From Pseudocalidococcus azoricus BACA0444 (GTDB lineage: Bacteria; Cyanobacteriota; Cyanobacteriia; Thermosynechococcales; Thermosynechococcaceae), in NCBI RefSeq assembly GCF_031729055.1, contig NZ_JAVMIP010000008.1, positions 57,877 to 121,876 of the forward strand: 64,000 nt of DNA. Direction: 5' to 3'. The notes beneath the pieces were generated by a model. That model was not told the DNA's origin. It worked only from the letters and a program-made list of their open reading frames with translations, and did not search any database. This document shows positions 50,138-60,864 of the stretch, one piece after another. Numbering within the stretch: position 1 is the stretch's first letter; the number at the start of each line of letters is the position of its first letter. Made by a program: the position numbers and the translations under genes.

Positions 50138-51730
50138 GTGTTGCTATCTTCTGCCGATCATACCCGTGATAACATCCTGCCACCCCCTGAGGTCAATTAT
50201 CAGGCCCAAGTCCAGCAATTACAGGCCCTGTTGGCGGAGATGAGCCAGGCAGTTGTCCCCAATGGTCAACGACAAGCAGCCCAAAAGCTGGCCACAGAAT
50301 TAGGCTTGACCCTGGGGGGCCTGGGCTTTACCGATGCAACCCAACTGGCCTGGATGATTGCCCAACGCCTCACCGAAACCCTGACCTTTACCCCCCAGAC
50401 CTTAAAAGAACTCAATCATTGGGGCAGCAAGCTTAAGGAATTAACCAGCCCTGTCCCGGCCGCACCCCCGGATCAACCTGAGATTTTATTAATTGATGAG
50501 GATTTGGATTTAGCCCAGGCCTTAGGACGCGATGCCCCGCACTGGGAAATGCAATTGGTGACAGTGACAACCTGGGCGGATGGTCTGGCTTATCTGGCGG
50601 ATTATCGCCCCAGTTTAGTCGTAATCAATCCCCATTTAGCCCCCGACAGCCAAGCTAATTCTCAACTCCTTTCCCGCTTATCCCAGGCCAGTCCGGCAAT
50701 TCCGACCATTTTATTCACCGATGAAGACAGTTGGCGGGCCCGGTTAGCAGCAATTCGCTTGGGAAGTCGGGTTAGTTTGGCAAAGCCCGTCAGTGGGGAT
50801 CAAGTCTGGCAGGCCATTAGTGATCTCCTCCATCGCCAAGAGAACACCCAGGCCCATGTCTTAATTGTGGATGATGATCCGGTGGCGATTACAATCCTGA
50901 AACGGGTGCTTGCCCCTTGGGGCCTGGATATCACCGCAGTGCAGGATCCCCAGAAGTTTTGGCAGGCCCTTGAAGCTACCATTCCTGATCTCGTCATTCT
51001 GGATGTGCAAATGCCGGGGATTAACGGGATTGAATTGTGTCAGATGGTGCGTTCAGATCCCCGCTGGGGCCGCTTGCCAATTGTTTTTTTTACCGCCAGC
51101 ACCGAACCAGATTTAGTCACCCGCCTATTTGCCGCCGGAGCCGATGATTTTGTCAGTAAGCCGATCATTGGCCCGGAACTGGTGACCCGGATTCTGAACC
51201 GCCTCGAACGCACCCGCCTCTTACGGAGTTTAGCTGAAACCGACCCCCTGACTGGAATTTTTAACCGCCGTAAAGCCCAGGAAATGCTGGAAAAATTTAT
51301 TGGACTGGCCCAGGCCGAGACTCAACCCCTATCTTTAGTGATGTTGGATTTGGATCACTTTAAGCAGGTGAATGATCGGTATGGCCACAGCAGCGGTGAT
51401 CAGGTCTTGGTCGCAACGGCTCGTTTACTCCGCCAATCCCTCCGTCCAGAGGATGTGGTGGCCCGTTGGGGGGGAGAAGAGTTTTTAATTGGGATGTATG
51501 GCCTGGGGGCAGAGACAGCGGTGGCGCGCCTGGAGTTTGTCTTGGAGAAGTTACGCACAAGGCAATTTACCTCTGAGCAAGGAGAGATATTCCAGGTTAG
51601 TTTTAGTGCCGGGGTAGCCGAATTTCCCCACCAGGGCCAGGATCTAATGAGCCTTTACCGGACGGCCGATGAAACTCTCTACGCCGCCAAAGCCAATGGT
51701 CGTAATCAGGTCTTAGCCGCCAACGTCTAA
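50138..51730 (+). CDS. Double-receiver GGDEF response regulator (diguanylate cyclase)
   Basis: 530 residues from GTG 50138. A helical N-terminal region (about 20-105), REC1 (about 115-233) in which the phosphorylation site is Asn164 (VVINPHL) instead of Asp, REC2 (about 239-360) with D289 and K341 intact, then a GGDEF domain (about 368-530) with LDLDHFKQVND and active GGEEF (445-449). An RxxD inhibitory site (RPED, 436-439) lies 5 residues upstream. It probably makes c-di-GMP when REC2 is phosphorylated; REC1 would be a pseudoreceiver. Confidence 0.9.
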   Translation: MLLSSADHTRDNILPPPEVNYQAQVQQLQALLAEMSQAVVPNGQRQAAQKLATELGLTLGGLGFTDATQLAWMIAQRLTETLTFTPQTLKELNHWGSKLKELTSPVPAAPPDQPEILLIDEDLDLAQALGRDAPHWEMQLVTVTTWADGLAYLADYRPSLVVINPHLAPDSQANSQLLSRLSQASPAIPTILFTDEDSWRARLAAIRLGSRVSLAKPVSGDQVWQAISDLLHRQENTQAHVLIVDDDPVAITILKRVLAPWGLDITAVQDPQKFWQALEATIPDLVILDVQMPGINGIELCQMVRSDPRWGRLPIVFFTASTEPDLVTRLFAAGADDFVSKPIIGPELVTRILNRLERTRLLRSLAETDPLTGIFNRRKAQEMLEKFIGLAQAETQPLSLVMLDLDHFKQVNDRYGHSSGDQVLVATARLLRQSLRPEDVVARWGGEEFLIGMYGLGAETAVARLEFVLEKLRTRQFTSEQGEIFQVSFSAGVAEFPHQGQDLMSLYRTADETLYAAKANGRNQVLAANV

Positions 51731-51902
51731 CAGTACCCCGGCCTAGTTTCCTGCATAGGCAATCTTAATGGTTCAATAGGTGGGGAGTGCTTGTAAATCT
51801 GACCATTCCTGCCGATCCCGTGACCCAGACTGTTCTGAGAGAGTAGAACTGTTAAAAAGACTGCCGATAAAGCATTTCTGACTTGTCCCCGTCTCACCCC
51901 AA

Positions 51903-53588
51903 ATGAGTAACGCGATAGAATCAGCCCATTTCCTCGCTGTCTTGCCAATGTCCATCAGAGCCGAAAAACTATTGCGTTGGCAGCGGTCACAATCTTTATT
52001 GTCCCGGCAATGGCAAATTACCACCGCAATTTTGGGGCTAGTGGGGCGGTGGTTGGGAGACTGGGCCTGGCATCGGAATTCTGCTCGCCTGCGCCAAAAA
52101 CGGGCCCGCCAGCTGGTGCAAACCCTGCTGAATTTGGGGCCGACCTTTATTAAGATTGGGCAATTTCTCTCCACTCGGATAGATCTACTGCCTTGGGAAT
52201 ATGTGGAAGCTCTCCGTGATCTCCAGGATCGGGTTCCCCCCTTTAGTTCCCGCCAGGCCTTGGAGATTGTCAGCCGTGAATTAGGTTATCCTCTACCAGA
52301 ACTCTATGCCGAATTTACCGCTGAACCCCTGGCAGCCGCTAGTTTAGGCCAAGTCCATCGAGCCACATTACACACAGGCGAGGCCGTCGTTGTCAAAGTC
52401 CAGCGGCCCTATTTACAGCAACTTTTGAGCTTGGATTATCGGGTAATCGGGGCCTGGGTCAAATTGATCCATCGGATGATTCCCGTCAGTCGCCGTTACG
52501 ATTTACCTGCCATTTATGAAGAATTCTTTAGCATCCTCTTGCAAGAAATTGACTATATCCGGGAAGGTCAAAATGCCGACCGCTTTCGCCAAAACTTCCA
52601 GGCCGAGCCTCATATTCGCGTTCCCAAGATTTACTGGACCTACACCACCAGTCGCGTCCTGACGATGGAATATTTACCCGGAATCCGGATTGATAACCGC
52701 GCTGCCCTGGCTGCCCACGGACTCAACCCCCAGGCCCTGAATCAACTGGGTATTTGCTGCTACCTCAAACAACTCTTAATTGATGGCTTTTTTCATGCCG
52801 ACCCCCACCCTGGCAACTTGGCTGTGACAACCACAGGAGATTTAATTTTTTACGACTACGGCATGATGACGGAAGTGGCCGCCCTGAACCAAGAACAAAT
52901 GGTGGCAACATTTTTTGCTGTCCTCCAGAAAGATACCCAGCAGGTGATTGTTACCTTGACCCAGTTGGGCTTAATTGAACCCGTCGCCGATATGTCCACC
53001 GTGGAGCGGATCATGCAGGTGATTCTGACGGAATTTACGGAACGGCCCCTAGATGTGGAATTTTTTAGCCAGATGCGCCAAGACGTTTATCTGCTTTTCC
53101 AACAACAGCCTTTCCGCCTGCCCGCCAAACTGACCTATATCCTCAAGTCTTTAACCACCTTAGATGGCATTGCCCGGACGCTGGATGCAAACTATAACTT
53201 GGTGGCCGCGGCTCAACCCTTCGTGAAACAATTAGCCCTCAGTTCGCGGGGACGGGGCTGGCGGGCCTTGACCCAACAAACCCAAAGCTTTATTCAACGC
53301 AAACTCAACCAACCCAGCCACACGGAAATCCTGTTACAAAATTTCCAGGCCCGGCTCGAACGGGGTGACATTAAAGTCCGGGTTAAGGCCCCAGAAACGG
53401 AGATCATGCTGCGGCGAGTTTATCTGACCCTGCAATGTTTATTACTGACCTCTGTTGCCGGCTTCACTTTGTTGGGAGGGATATTACTTCTCTTAGGAGA
53501 TTATTGGGGCGGGGCGATTTTTCTGTTTATGGTGACGGCTTTAGCAGTTTTGGGCCTGGGGCGATTGGCCTGGCGACTCCTATTTTAA
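51903..53588 (+). CDS. ABC1/UbiB-family atypical kinase
   Basis: 561 residues; ATG 51903, with ATG 51951 (MSIRAEKLLRW) as alternative. ADCK/UbiB signatures: KLGPTFIKIGQ-type LNLGPTFIKIGQFLSTR, PLAAASLGQVHRATL (Ala-rich loop), VVKVQRP (Lys), EIDYIREGQNADRF, DGFFHADPHPGNLAV and YDYGMMTEV. Two C-terminal spans (about 500-555). The family supports quinone synthesis or lipid transport; in cyanobacteria and plastids related proteins regulate prenylquinones. Confidence 0.9.
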   Translation: MSNAIESAHFLAVLPMSIRAEKLLRWQRSQSLLSRQWQITTAILGLVGRWLGDWAWHRNSARLRQKRARQLVQTLLNLGPTFIKIGQFLSTRIDLLPWEYVEALRDLQDRVPPFSSRQALEIVSRELGYPLPELYAEFTAEPLAAASLGQVHRATLHTGEAVVVKVQRPYLQQLLSLDYRVIGAWVKLIHRMIPVSRRYDLPAIYEEFFSILLQEIDYIREGQNADRFRQNFQAEPHIRVPKIYWTYTTSRVLTMEYLPGIRIDNRAALAAHGLNPQALNQLGICCYLKQLLIDGFFHADPHPGNLAVTTTGDLIFYDYGMMTEVAALNQEQMVATFFAVLQKDTQQVIVTLTQLGLIEPVADMSTVERIMQVILTEFTERPLDVEFFSQMRQDVYLLFQQQPFRLPAKLTYILKSLTTLDGIARTLDANYNLVAAAQPFVKQLALSSRGRGWRALTQQTQSFIQRKLNQPSHTEILLQNFQARLERGDIKVRVKAPETEIMLRRVYLTLQCLLLTSVAGFTLLGGILLLLGDYWGGAIFLFMVTALAVLGLGRLAWRLLF

Positions 53589-53680
53589 GTTTGTGTATCA
53601 AAGTCAGACCCAGATCAAGCATCTCCTAAGGGATGGTTTAAGATAAAGAGTCAATCCAGCCGCCCTCGGAATTTTTCCCT

Positions 53681-56600
53681 ATGTCCTTTGTTGGCCTGCA
53701 TATTCACAGTGACTACAGTTTGCTCGATGGCGCCAGTCAGTTACCGGATCTGGTCAACCAGGCCATGGAATTGGGGATGCCCGCGGTGGCCTTAACGGAT
53801 CATGGGGTGATGTATGGCGCAGTCGAACTCCTAAAACTCTGTCGGGGTAAGAACCTCAAGCCGATCATTGGCAACGAAATGTATGTGATCAACGGGGATA
53901 TTACCAAACAGGAACGACGGCCGCGGTTTCATCAAGTTGTCTTAGCCAAAAATACCCAAGGCTATCGGAACCTGGCCAAGCTAACCACGATTTCCCATCT
54001 CGAAGGGGTGCAAAGCAAAGGAATTTTCTCCCGCCCCTGTATCAACAAAGATTTACTGGAGCAGTATCGGGAAGGCTTGATTGTCACCAGTGCCTGTCTA
54101 GGCGGTGAAATTCCCCAGGCCATCATGCACGGCAAACCCGATGTAGCAAGACGAGTGGCCAGTTGGTACAAAGAACGGTTTGGTGAAGATTTTTACTTAG
54201 AAATTCAAGATCATGGCTCCCCGGAAGATCGGGTTGTCAATGTGGAATTGGTGAAAATCAGTCAGGAATTGGGAATCGAGATTATTGCCACGAACGACTC
54301 CCATTACATCTCCTGCTACGACGTGGAAAGCCATGATGCGCTCTTGTGTATTCAAACCGGCAAGCTGATTACAGAAGATAAACGATTAAGGTATAGCGGC
54401 ACCGAATATCTCAAATCCGCTGCAGAAATGGCCCTGCTGTTTCGGGATCATTTAGAGCCAGAGATTGTTGAAATGGCGATTAAAAACACCCTGGCCGTCG
54501 CGGAAAAGATTGAAGGGTATGACATTTTCCGGGAACCCCAAAGCCCCGCCTATCCTCTCCCCCCCGGCCATACGGCTGAAACCTATCTGGAACAAGTCAC
54601 CTGGGCAGGCTTACTCAACCGCTTTAATTTAACGACGCGCACTGAAGTTGAACCCCGCTATCGGGAACGCTTGGAATACGAGTTAGAAATGCTCCAAAAA
54701 ATGGGCTTTTCGACTTATTTTCTTGTCGTGTGGGATTACATCAAGTATGCGCGGGATAATGGCATTCCCGTGGGGCCAGGCCGGGGGTGCGTTCTAGGCA
54801 ATACACGAGTGTTATTAGCAAATGGTCAAGAGACTTGTATCCAAGATATTCAGGTGGGGGAAGTCGTCATTACCCATCGTGGCCAAGCCCTACCCGTCAC
54901 TCAGAAATTTGAATATCCTTGCAATGAAAAAATCATTCAACTGGCCATCGGCAGCGAAACCCTGACCCTCACCCAGGATCATAAAATTTGGGCAATTCAG
55001 TCGCAACGATGTACGGTCAAGTCAGCTAAAACTGAGACTGTTATTTGTAAACCCAGTTGCCAGCGTTATTGTTCAGAAAAGCCTTTTGAAAAGTACCAAC
55101 TAGAGTGGTTGCCAGCTTCAAGTCTAGAAAAAGATGATTTTGTTGTTTTCCCCCGTAATCATTCGACTGAGCAACCTCTGACGTTTGATCTCCTGGATTA
55201 CATTGAATCTAAGCCCCATCTCAAACATGATGAGTGCTCCATTTGGTATGAAATTGGCACCAACTCACTACTCACCCACAAAATTCCCCGTTTCATTCCC
55301 TATGATCAAAACTTGGCCAAACTTTTAGGGTTTTATATTGCTGAAGGGTGGTCACGATTAGGCGAGCGTGAATGTGCCGTTGGTTTTGGCTTCTCTGATC
55401 AGGAGTGGGATTATGCCCAAGAAGTTAGCCAATTATTACAAAATGTTTTTGGTCTTGATAGTAAAATTACGCCTCACCAAACGCGCCATTCACTTCAAGT
55501 CATTGCTTATTCACGCATCGTTGGGGAATTTCTCGCAGCAATTTGTGGCAAGGGAGCAAATCATAAGATTATTCCTAATGATATTATTTTGCATGGTCAG
55601 TCTAACTACACTAGAATCCTCATTGCGTATCTTTTTCGGGGTGATGGTCATAATGGTTCTTCTAGTAAAACGATTGCAATTAAATACACAACCACCTCGC
55701 CCCAATTAGCCTCACAGTTACGTTTTCTCTTGGCTCGGTTTGGATATTGGGCCTCAATCTTAATCCGTAAGAAAGATAACACTAAATGGGCTGATGAATA
55801 TTCAGTCAAGTTAGCTGGAAAACAATTATTGAACTGGAATTCAGATTTCTGGGATTTTCCGATTGGTGTTAAAGAACAAGCCTTTTATCGAAATGATAGC
55901 TTTTATGTTGATGAAAATTACATTTATATCAAGATTCGGGCTAAAGACTATATTGACTTCAGTGGCAAGGTTTATGATATTTCAGTTCCCCCAGATGCTT
56001 CTTATGTTGCCAATGGGTATGCCATTCATAATTCTGCCGCGGGATCTCTTGTTGCCTATGCCTTGGGAATTACTAACATTGATCCAGTCCATCATGGCTT
56101 ACTGTTTGAACGCTTCTTAAACCCGGAACGGAAATCCATGCCGGATATTGATACGGATTTCTGTATTGAACGCCGGGATGAAGTGATTCAATATGTCACC
56201 CAAAAATATGGCACCGAGCGGGTGGCCCAGATCATTACCTTTAACCGGATGACTTCCAAAGCAGTGCTGAAAGATGTGGCCCGGGTGTTGGATATTCCCT
56301 ATGGGGAAGCGGACAAAATGGCCAAAATGATTCCGATTGTCCGGGGCAAACCGACCAAACTGAAAGTGATGATTTCCGATGAGACCCCAGAGCCGGAATT
56401 TAAGAAAGTTTATGACACCGATGAACGGGTGCGCCACTGGATTGATTTGGCGATGCGGATTGAAGGGACAAACAAAACCTATGGAGTTCATGCCGCGGGG
56501 GTGGTGATTGCCTCCGAACCCTTGGCCGAAATTGTGCCCCTCCAACGCAACAATGATGGGGCGGTGATTACCCAATATTTCATGGAAGATTTGGAATCCC

Positions 56601-57544
56601 TTGGCCTGTTGAAAATGGACTTTTTGGGTCTGCGGAATTTGACAATGATCCAAAAAACCAAGGACTTGGTGCAGCAATTTCAAAATCTGGATGTGGATGT
56701 GGATGCCTTACCCCTAGATGATCCAGCCACCTATTCCTTACTCTCCCGCGGGGAACTGGAGGGGATTTTCCAACTGGAATCCTCAGGGATGCGGCAAATT
56801 GTCCGAGAACTGAAGCCTTCCAACCTGGAAGATATTTCCTCTGTTCTGGCCCTCTATCGGCCTGGCCCCCTGGATGCTGGCCTAGTCCCGAAATTTATTA
56901 ACCGCAAACATGGCCGAGAACGAATTCAATATGAACATGACCTGCTCAAGCCAATTCTTGACGAAACCTATGGGGTGTTAATTTTCCAAGAACAGATCAT
57001 GAAAATGGCCCAGGACTTGGCCGGCTATTCCTTGGGTCAGGCAGACCTGTTGCGGCGGGCGATGGGGAAAAAGAAAGTCTCGGAAATGCAAAAACACGAG
57101 CAGATGTTTGTGGATGGGGCAGCGAAAAATGGCGTACCGGGAAAAATTGCCCAAGACCTGTTTCAACAGATGGTGATGTTTGCCGAATATTGCCTCAGTG
57201 CAGATACGGAACTTTACACCGTGGAATATGGCTGGCTCCAGATTGGGCGGATTGTGGAAGAACAGATCGAGTGCCAGATTCTGAGTGTTAATCCCCACGG
57301 CCATGTTTACAGTCAACCCATCGCTCAATGGCATCGCCGGGCCTGGCAGGAAGTCTTTGAATATCAACTGGAAACCGGAGCAACTATTAAAGCCACTGCC
57401 GATCACAAATTCCTCACTAGGGATGGACAAATGTACCGAATTGAGGACATTTTTCAGCGAGGATTAGACCTCTGGCAATTACCACCAGACTGCTTCAGCC
57501 CTTGGGAACTGGCAACCGATCAACCTCAAGTCATTAATGTGTAG
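53681..57544 (+). CDS. dnaE: DNA polymerase III alpha subunit, N-terminal part with two inteins (DnaE-N)
   Basis: 1287 residues. The PHP domain starts [12 protein letters not shown]; the polymerase core has PDIDTDFC. An intein-endonuclease interrupts after GPGRG (residues 370-784), and the exteins rejoin as [14 protein letters not shown]. The protein ends with the N-half of the cyanobacterial DnaE split intein (from Cys1171), so the C-terminal half must be encoded elsewhere as DnaE-C and joined by trans-splicing. N-extein total is about 755 residues, close to other cyanobacteria. Confidence 0.96.
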   Translation: MSFVGLHIHSDYSLLDGASQLPDLVNQAMELGMPAVALTDHGVMYGAVELLKLCRGKNLKPIIGNEMYVINGDITKQERRPRFHQVVLAKNTQGYRNLAKLTTISHLEGVQSKGIFSRPCINKDLLEQYREGLIVTSACLGGEIPQAIMHGKPDVARRVASWYKERFGEDFYLEIQDHGSPEDRVVNVELVKISQELGIEIIATNDSHYISCYDVESHDALLCIQTGKLITEDKRLRYSGTEYLKSAAEMALLFRDHLEPEIVEMAIKNTLAVAEKIEGYDIFREPQSPAYPLPPGHTAETYLEQVTWAGLLNRFNLTTRTEVEPRYRERLEYELEMLQKMGFSTYFLVVWDYIKYARDNGIPVGPGRGCVLGNTRVLLANGQETCIQDIQVGEVVITHRGQALPVTQKFEYPCNEKIIQLAIGSETLTLTQDHKIWAIQSQRCTVKSAKTETVICKPSCQRYCSEKPFEKYQLEWLPASSLEKDDFVVFPRNHSTEQPLTFDLLDYIESKPHLKHDECSIWYEIGTNSLLTHKIPRFIPYDQNLAKLLGFYIAEGWSRLGERECAVGFGFSDQEWDYAQEVSQLLQNVFGLDSKITPHQTRHSLQVIAYSRIVGEFLAAICGKGANHKIIPNDIILHGQSNYTRILIAYLFRGDGHNGSSSKTIAIKYTTTSPQLASQLRFLLARFGYWASILIRKKDNTKWADEYSVKLAGKQLLNWNSDFWDFPIGVKEQAFYRNDSFYVDENYIYIKIRAKDYIDFSGKVYDISVPPDASYVANGYAIHNSAAGSLVAYALGITNIDPVHHGLLFERFLNPERKSMPDIDTDFCIERRDEVIQYVTQKYGTERVAQIITFNRMTSKAVLKDVARVLDIPYGEADKMAKMIPIVRGKPTKLKVMISDETPEPEFKKVYDTDERVRHWIDLAMRIEGTNKTYGVHAAGVVIASEPLAEIVPLQRNNDGAVITQYFMEDLESLGLLKMDFLGLRNLTMIQKTKDLVQQFQNLDVDVDALPLDDPATYSLLSRGELEGIFQLESSGMRQIVRELKPSNLEDISSVLALYRPGPLDAGLVPKFINRKHGRERIQYEHDLLKPILDETYGVLIFQEQIMKMAQDLAGYSLGQADLLRRAMGKKKVSEMQKHEQMFVDGAAKNGVPGKIAQDLFQQMVMFAEYCLSADTELYTVEYGWLQIGRIVEEQIECQILSVNPHGHVYSQPIAQWHRRAWQEVFEYQLETGATIKATADHKFLTRDGQMYRIEDIFQRGLDLWQLPPDCFSPWELATDQPQVINV
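54788..56032 (+). mobile_element. Cis-splicing intein with LAGLIDADG-type endonuclease in DnaE
   Basis: 415 residues (370-784 of the precursor). It starts [14 protein letters not shown] (splicing block A), has [10 protein letters not shown] (block B, with TxxH-like), DOD endonuclease motifs [12 protein letters not shown] (about 546) and [12 protein letters not shown] (about 645), and ends [16 protein letters not shown] followed by extein Ser785. Cys1, penultimate His and terminal Asn are present, so splicing should work. It sits at the polymerase active-site motif, the same place as in other filamentous/unicellular cyanobacterial DnaE inteins. Confidence 0.92.
57191..57541 (+). other. DnaE split intein, N-terminal half
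   Basis: 117 residues after extein AEY: starts [19 protein letters not shown] (block A), with [24 protein letters not shown] (block B, TxxH) and a short tail. It matches cyanobacterial DnaE-N inteins such as Npu/Ssp in order and length. The partner half is outside the window. Confidence 0.95.
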
Positions 57545-57894
57545 GGGATACTAGATTTTACACATTTAGAGTTGAAGATAGACATATTAAAGGACGTTTC
57601 TCAGAGAGAACCTTTCAGATTTATATAGCTTAAAACAATTTGTGTAAGTTGATATGTCAAGCAACTAGTAGGTGGGAAATTGCTTAACCCTTGAAAACCG
57701 CCTGCCCAGGCCGGGTTAAGTTCATCCAATGGGGGGAAGTGAAACCTTAGAAAACAAGCTAGATTAAACATAGATTGAGTTATGTTGTTCGTTTACAAAA
57801 CTAAACTTATTTCTAACTCTTGGCTAACGTCTTATTTGCAGTTCAATAACGCTCCCTTTACACTTAAAACCCCTAACCCCCACAAATCAATATT
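57545..57894. other. Intergenic region with an extended hairpin
   Basis: 350 bp between dnaE-N and the TPR gene. CTTAACCC (57683-57690) pairs with GGGTTAAG (57713-57720), with a smaller inner hairpin GCCT/AGGC. No T-run follows, so it is not a simple terminator; an RNA element is possible. No coding sequence supported. Confidence 0.45.
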
Positions 57895-58521
57895 ATGTTT
57901 CCTCCAGTGCTTCGTACTTTGGGTTTGAGTATTCTTCTAGCTGGAGCCTTAGCCCCCGTCACTCTGGCCCAACCCCGCGCCAATTCCCTTCTCCCTTCCC
58001 TGGCTGTCGCGACCCTGACCCCGGCGGAAGTCCAACAGCAGTTACAAATTAAGCCCGAAACCGCGCAGGATTATTACAATCTCGGTCTAGTAGCCCAAGG
58101 ACAAGGCGATTTTCCCCAGGCCATTGCCTATTTCACCCAAGCCATTACCCAGCAGGGCCTAGCCGATTACTATTTTGCACGGGGATTAGCCCAGGCCGAC
58201 CTTGGAGATCACCTCAAAGCCCTAGATGACTATAACCAGGCCATTGAACTCGACCCAAATTTTGCCAGTGCATTCTACAATCGGGGGATGACCTATCTGG
58301 CCTTGCAAAACCTTCCCGCTGCTGTCAATAACTTTGATCAGGCCATTGCCCTCGATCCAGAATTTGTGGCTGCCTACTATAGCCGGGGGATGGCCTATTT
58401 TGACATGGGCAAAATTGAACTGGCCCGCCAAGACTATAACCGCTCCCTCAGCCTCAGTCCCACCATGTCCGCTTCCTATTACGACCAAGCCCCGCGTCCC
58501 TTAACCGGTGGTGGTGATTAG
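57895..58521 (+). CDS. Exported TPR-repeat protein
   Basis: 208 residues. A signal peptide (LGLSILLAGALAPVTLAQ) is followed by four or more TPR units: YYNLGLVAQGQGDFPQAIAYFTQAI, YYFARGLAQADLGDHLKALDDYNQAIELDPN, FYNRGMTYLALQNLPAAVNNFDQAIALDPE and YYSRGMAYFDMGKIELARQDYNRSLSLSP. TPR proteins bind other proteins; the partner here is unknown. Located in the periplasm or thylakoid lumen. Confidence 0.85.
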   Translation: MFPPVLRTLGLSILLAGALAPVTLAQPRANSLLPSLAVATLTPAEVQQQLQIKPETAQDYYNLGLVAQGQGDFPQAIAYFTQAITQQGLADYYFARGLAQADLGDHLKALDDYNQAIELDPNFASAFYNRGMTYLALQNLPAAVNNFDQAIALDPEFVAAYYSRGMAYFDMGKIELARQDYNRSLSLSPTMSASYYDQAPRPLTGGGD

Positions 58522-58552
58522 TCGTCCTCAAAAGTTGATTGAGAGAATGGAT

Positions 58553-59143
58553 TTAGAAATGCGACCCAGGCTCCTCTAAAAACCCTAATTCATCCGGTGT
58601 ACTAGCTCGGCCGAGAATTTGATTCCGATGGGGAAAGCGACCAAACCGGGCTATGACTTCCCAATGCCGATAGGCGTAATGAATTGCATTTTTGCTGTTG
58701 GGATCACCCTGTAATCTCTCCCAAAGTTGTAAGCTCATTTCTTGGTCTGTGAGACTTTCGCTATGTTCAAAGGGTAAATAGAAAAACCAGCGTTGAACCG
58801 GCAGAACTTGAGCGTCAAATCCTTGGGCAATAGCATGACGAGCAACCCTCAGGGCTAAGGGGTCAGTGGCAAACGCTTCGGGGGTATTGCGAAACAGGTT
58901 CCGGGGAAATTGATCCAAGACAATGGTTAAGGCCAAGCTGCTCAAGGGATTATTTTCCCAGGCCATCAGTTCATGCCTGGCCGCCTGTTGGTAAACCGTT
59001 AAAAACCTTGTGGTTAATGCGAGATCGAAGGCAGCATCCTTGCCAAACCAAAAGTCTCGGGACTGGCCATAGTCGGGGTGATCGGTTGGGCCAAACCAAA
59101 ATTCTAAAATATCTTGAACATCAGCTAGGCCCATGATCGTCAC
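58553..59143 (-). CDS. DUF924-family protein
   Basis: 196 residues, all-helical. The family signatures ILEFWFGPTDHPDYG...DFWFGKDAAFD, LALTIVLDQFPRNLFRNTPEAFATDPLAL and WFFYLPFEHSES are clear. Function unknown; the fold is TPR-like. Monocistronic. Confidence 0.88.
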   Translation of the reverse strand: MTIMGLADVQDILEFWFGPTDHPDYGQSRDFWFGKDAAFDLALTTRFLTVYQQAARHELMAWENNPLSSLALTIVLDQFPRNLFRNTPEAFATDPLALRVARHAIAQGFDAQVLPVQRWFFYLPFEHSESLTDQEMSLQLWERLQGDPNSKNAIHYAYRHWEVIARFGRFPHRNQILGRASTPDELGFLEEPGSHF

Positions 59144-59203
59144 CTATTTTTTCTCTTGGCTACAGACAGTGTTGGTTCCTGTTCTCACAAAGCAAAAGGA
59201 ATT

Positions 59204-60406
59204 TTAACGCCGGATCGGAGTCCCACAGGGATAGGTGGCCACAGTGGTATTCAGGACTGCTGGGCGGGAAACCCCTAGATTTGATTCCTCGGCCTGGACT
59301 TGACGGCGGCCTAACTGGGCCTGGAGATATTGCGCTTTCAGGGCCGTCATTAACTCATCGCGCCGATCATACAACCGTTTTAGAGGCCGGGCTGGACATT
59401 GGTTGAGGGTGTAGGCGGTCAGGATCGGGAGGGCAATCGTGCTGTCGGTATAACAAACCACCGTATCCCGCAAACCTTGTGGATCTACCTTGCCCCAACT
59501 GACAGCCTCACTGGGAACAGCCCCCGACAGGCCCCCCGTATCCGGTCGAGCATCAGTAATTTGGATGAAATAATCATGACCCCGCTCCTCCAGGCCTAGG
59601 ACTTCATGGATTTGGGGTTGGGTTTGCAGCAAGAAATTTTTTGGACTCCCGCCCCCAATAATCACCGCCGCACTCTGGCCTGGCACACCCGGAATCCCCG
59701 ACTCCCGCGCAAAATAGGCCAAGGCGGCGGTTTCATTGACATCAATGGCTGGGTCTAAAATCAACTGGGAGCCTTCCAAGGCCAAAGCCGCCACATTCAT
59801 GCCAATGGAACTATCCCCAGGGGAAGAGGTATAAATGGGCACACCACATTCATAGGCCGTCGATAACAACGAGGGGTGGGGGCGATTCAGCTTAACTTCC
59901 ACTTCCCGAACATATTGGCCCAAGAGATGATGAAATTCCGCCGTCCCCATCCGCCGTTGAAAGGGAGCCTCGCGCAATACCCGCCGAATAAAGGCATCGG
60001 TTTCCAGCAGCACATCGTAGTCAAAAATAATGTCATAGATGCGAATTTGGCTCTCTTGACGCAGTTGGACATCATCCACAAAGGGGTGACTGGCATACAA
60101 ATCCATCCCCAAGGCGTAGTGAATGTCGTGATAGAGATTGGCCCCAGTGCTGATGATGTAGTCCACAAAGCCGGCCCGCAACAGGGGCGCTAAGGCAGAA
60201 ATCCCCAGGCCAGTGGGTGTCATCGCCCCAGACAAACTTAAGCCCACCGTTACTCCAGGCTGAAACACAGATTGAGCGAGTAATTGGCAAGCCTCCCGCA
60301 ACCGCCCTGAGTTGTAGGCCGTGAAATAGTTATTGATCAGATCCACAACACTCACGTCAGCCCTAATTGGAGTTGGGGTAATGGGACGCGTAAAATTTTG
60401 AGACAT
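59204..60406 (-). CDS. speY: Deoxyhypusine synthase-like protein (SpeY/homospermidine)
   Basis: About 400 residues from ATG 60406, which has GGAGGG upstream. NAD-binding and catalytic regions of the DHS family are present: [53 protein letters not shown] and [10 protein letters not shown] with the catalytic Lys. Bacteria have no eIF5A, so it acts on putrescine/spermidine (homospermidine or carbamoyl-type chemistry). It is the enzyme suggested for homospermidine in cyanobacteria. Confidence 0.82.
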   Translation of the reverse strand: MSQNFTRPITPTPIRADVSVVDLINNYFTAYNSGRLREACQLLAQSVFQPGVTVGLSLSGAMTPTGLGISALAPLLRAGFVDYIISTGANLYHDIHYALGMDLYASHPFVDDVQLRQESQIRIYDIIFDYDVLLETDAFIRRVLREAPFQRRMGTAEFHHLLGQYVREVEVKLNRPHPSLLSTAYECGVPIYTSSPGDSSIGMNVAALALEGSQLILDPAIDVNETAALAYFARESGIPGVPGQSAAVIIGGGSPKNFLLQTQPQIHEVLGLEERGHDYFIQITDARPDTGGLSGAVPSEAVSWGKVDPQGLRDTVVCYTDSTIALPILTAYTLNQCPARPLKRLYDRRDELMTALKAQYLQAQLGRRQVQAEESNLGVSRPAVLNTTVATYPCGTPIRR

Positions 60407-60864
60407 GAGAAAACCCTCCAAACAACGCGAGAACCAGGCCTATATCCTGAGGCTTCCCGCACAACACATTGAAATGCAGTCCAACTCGGACGCTGCTACA
60501 ATCCGTTCCCACAGAACAACAGCAATTTAAAAGACTTTAGAAGACTGAAGTAACTTGAAATCCAGTTGGGCAATGCGCAAACGTATTAACCCGTGACCGA
60601 CCCAGTTTGCTGAAAACGCTCAAACAAACCCGTAGTTGCAGGCCGATCAGGTGATACTGGGCCCCTCACAGCCATCTACCCAGGATAGGGTTGGGTCTGA
60701 TAATCGCCGTTGTTGAAGGGCGACGGTTAAATCCCAGATCGTGAACCGGATGTATCCCATCAGAGTCAAATTTTTCACTGCTTTGCCTAGACGTGACACA
60801 GATGCGATACCACTATGACATAAATAGACTAAGTTTTACTAAGTTTCGAGCCAGTGAGGCGGAT
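60407..60864. other. Intergenic region without a recognisable gene
   Basis: 458 bp between the speY start and the anti-sigma 3' end. It includes the speY ribosome site and presumably its promoter. Some inverted pairs occur but no T-run terminator and no coding sequence supported. Confidence 0.45.
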
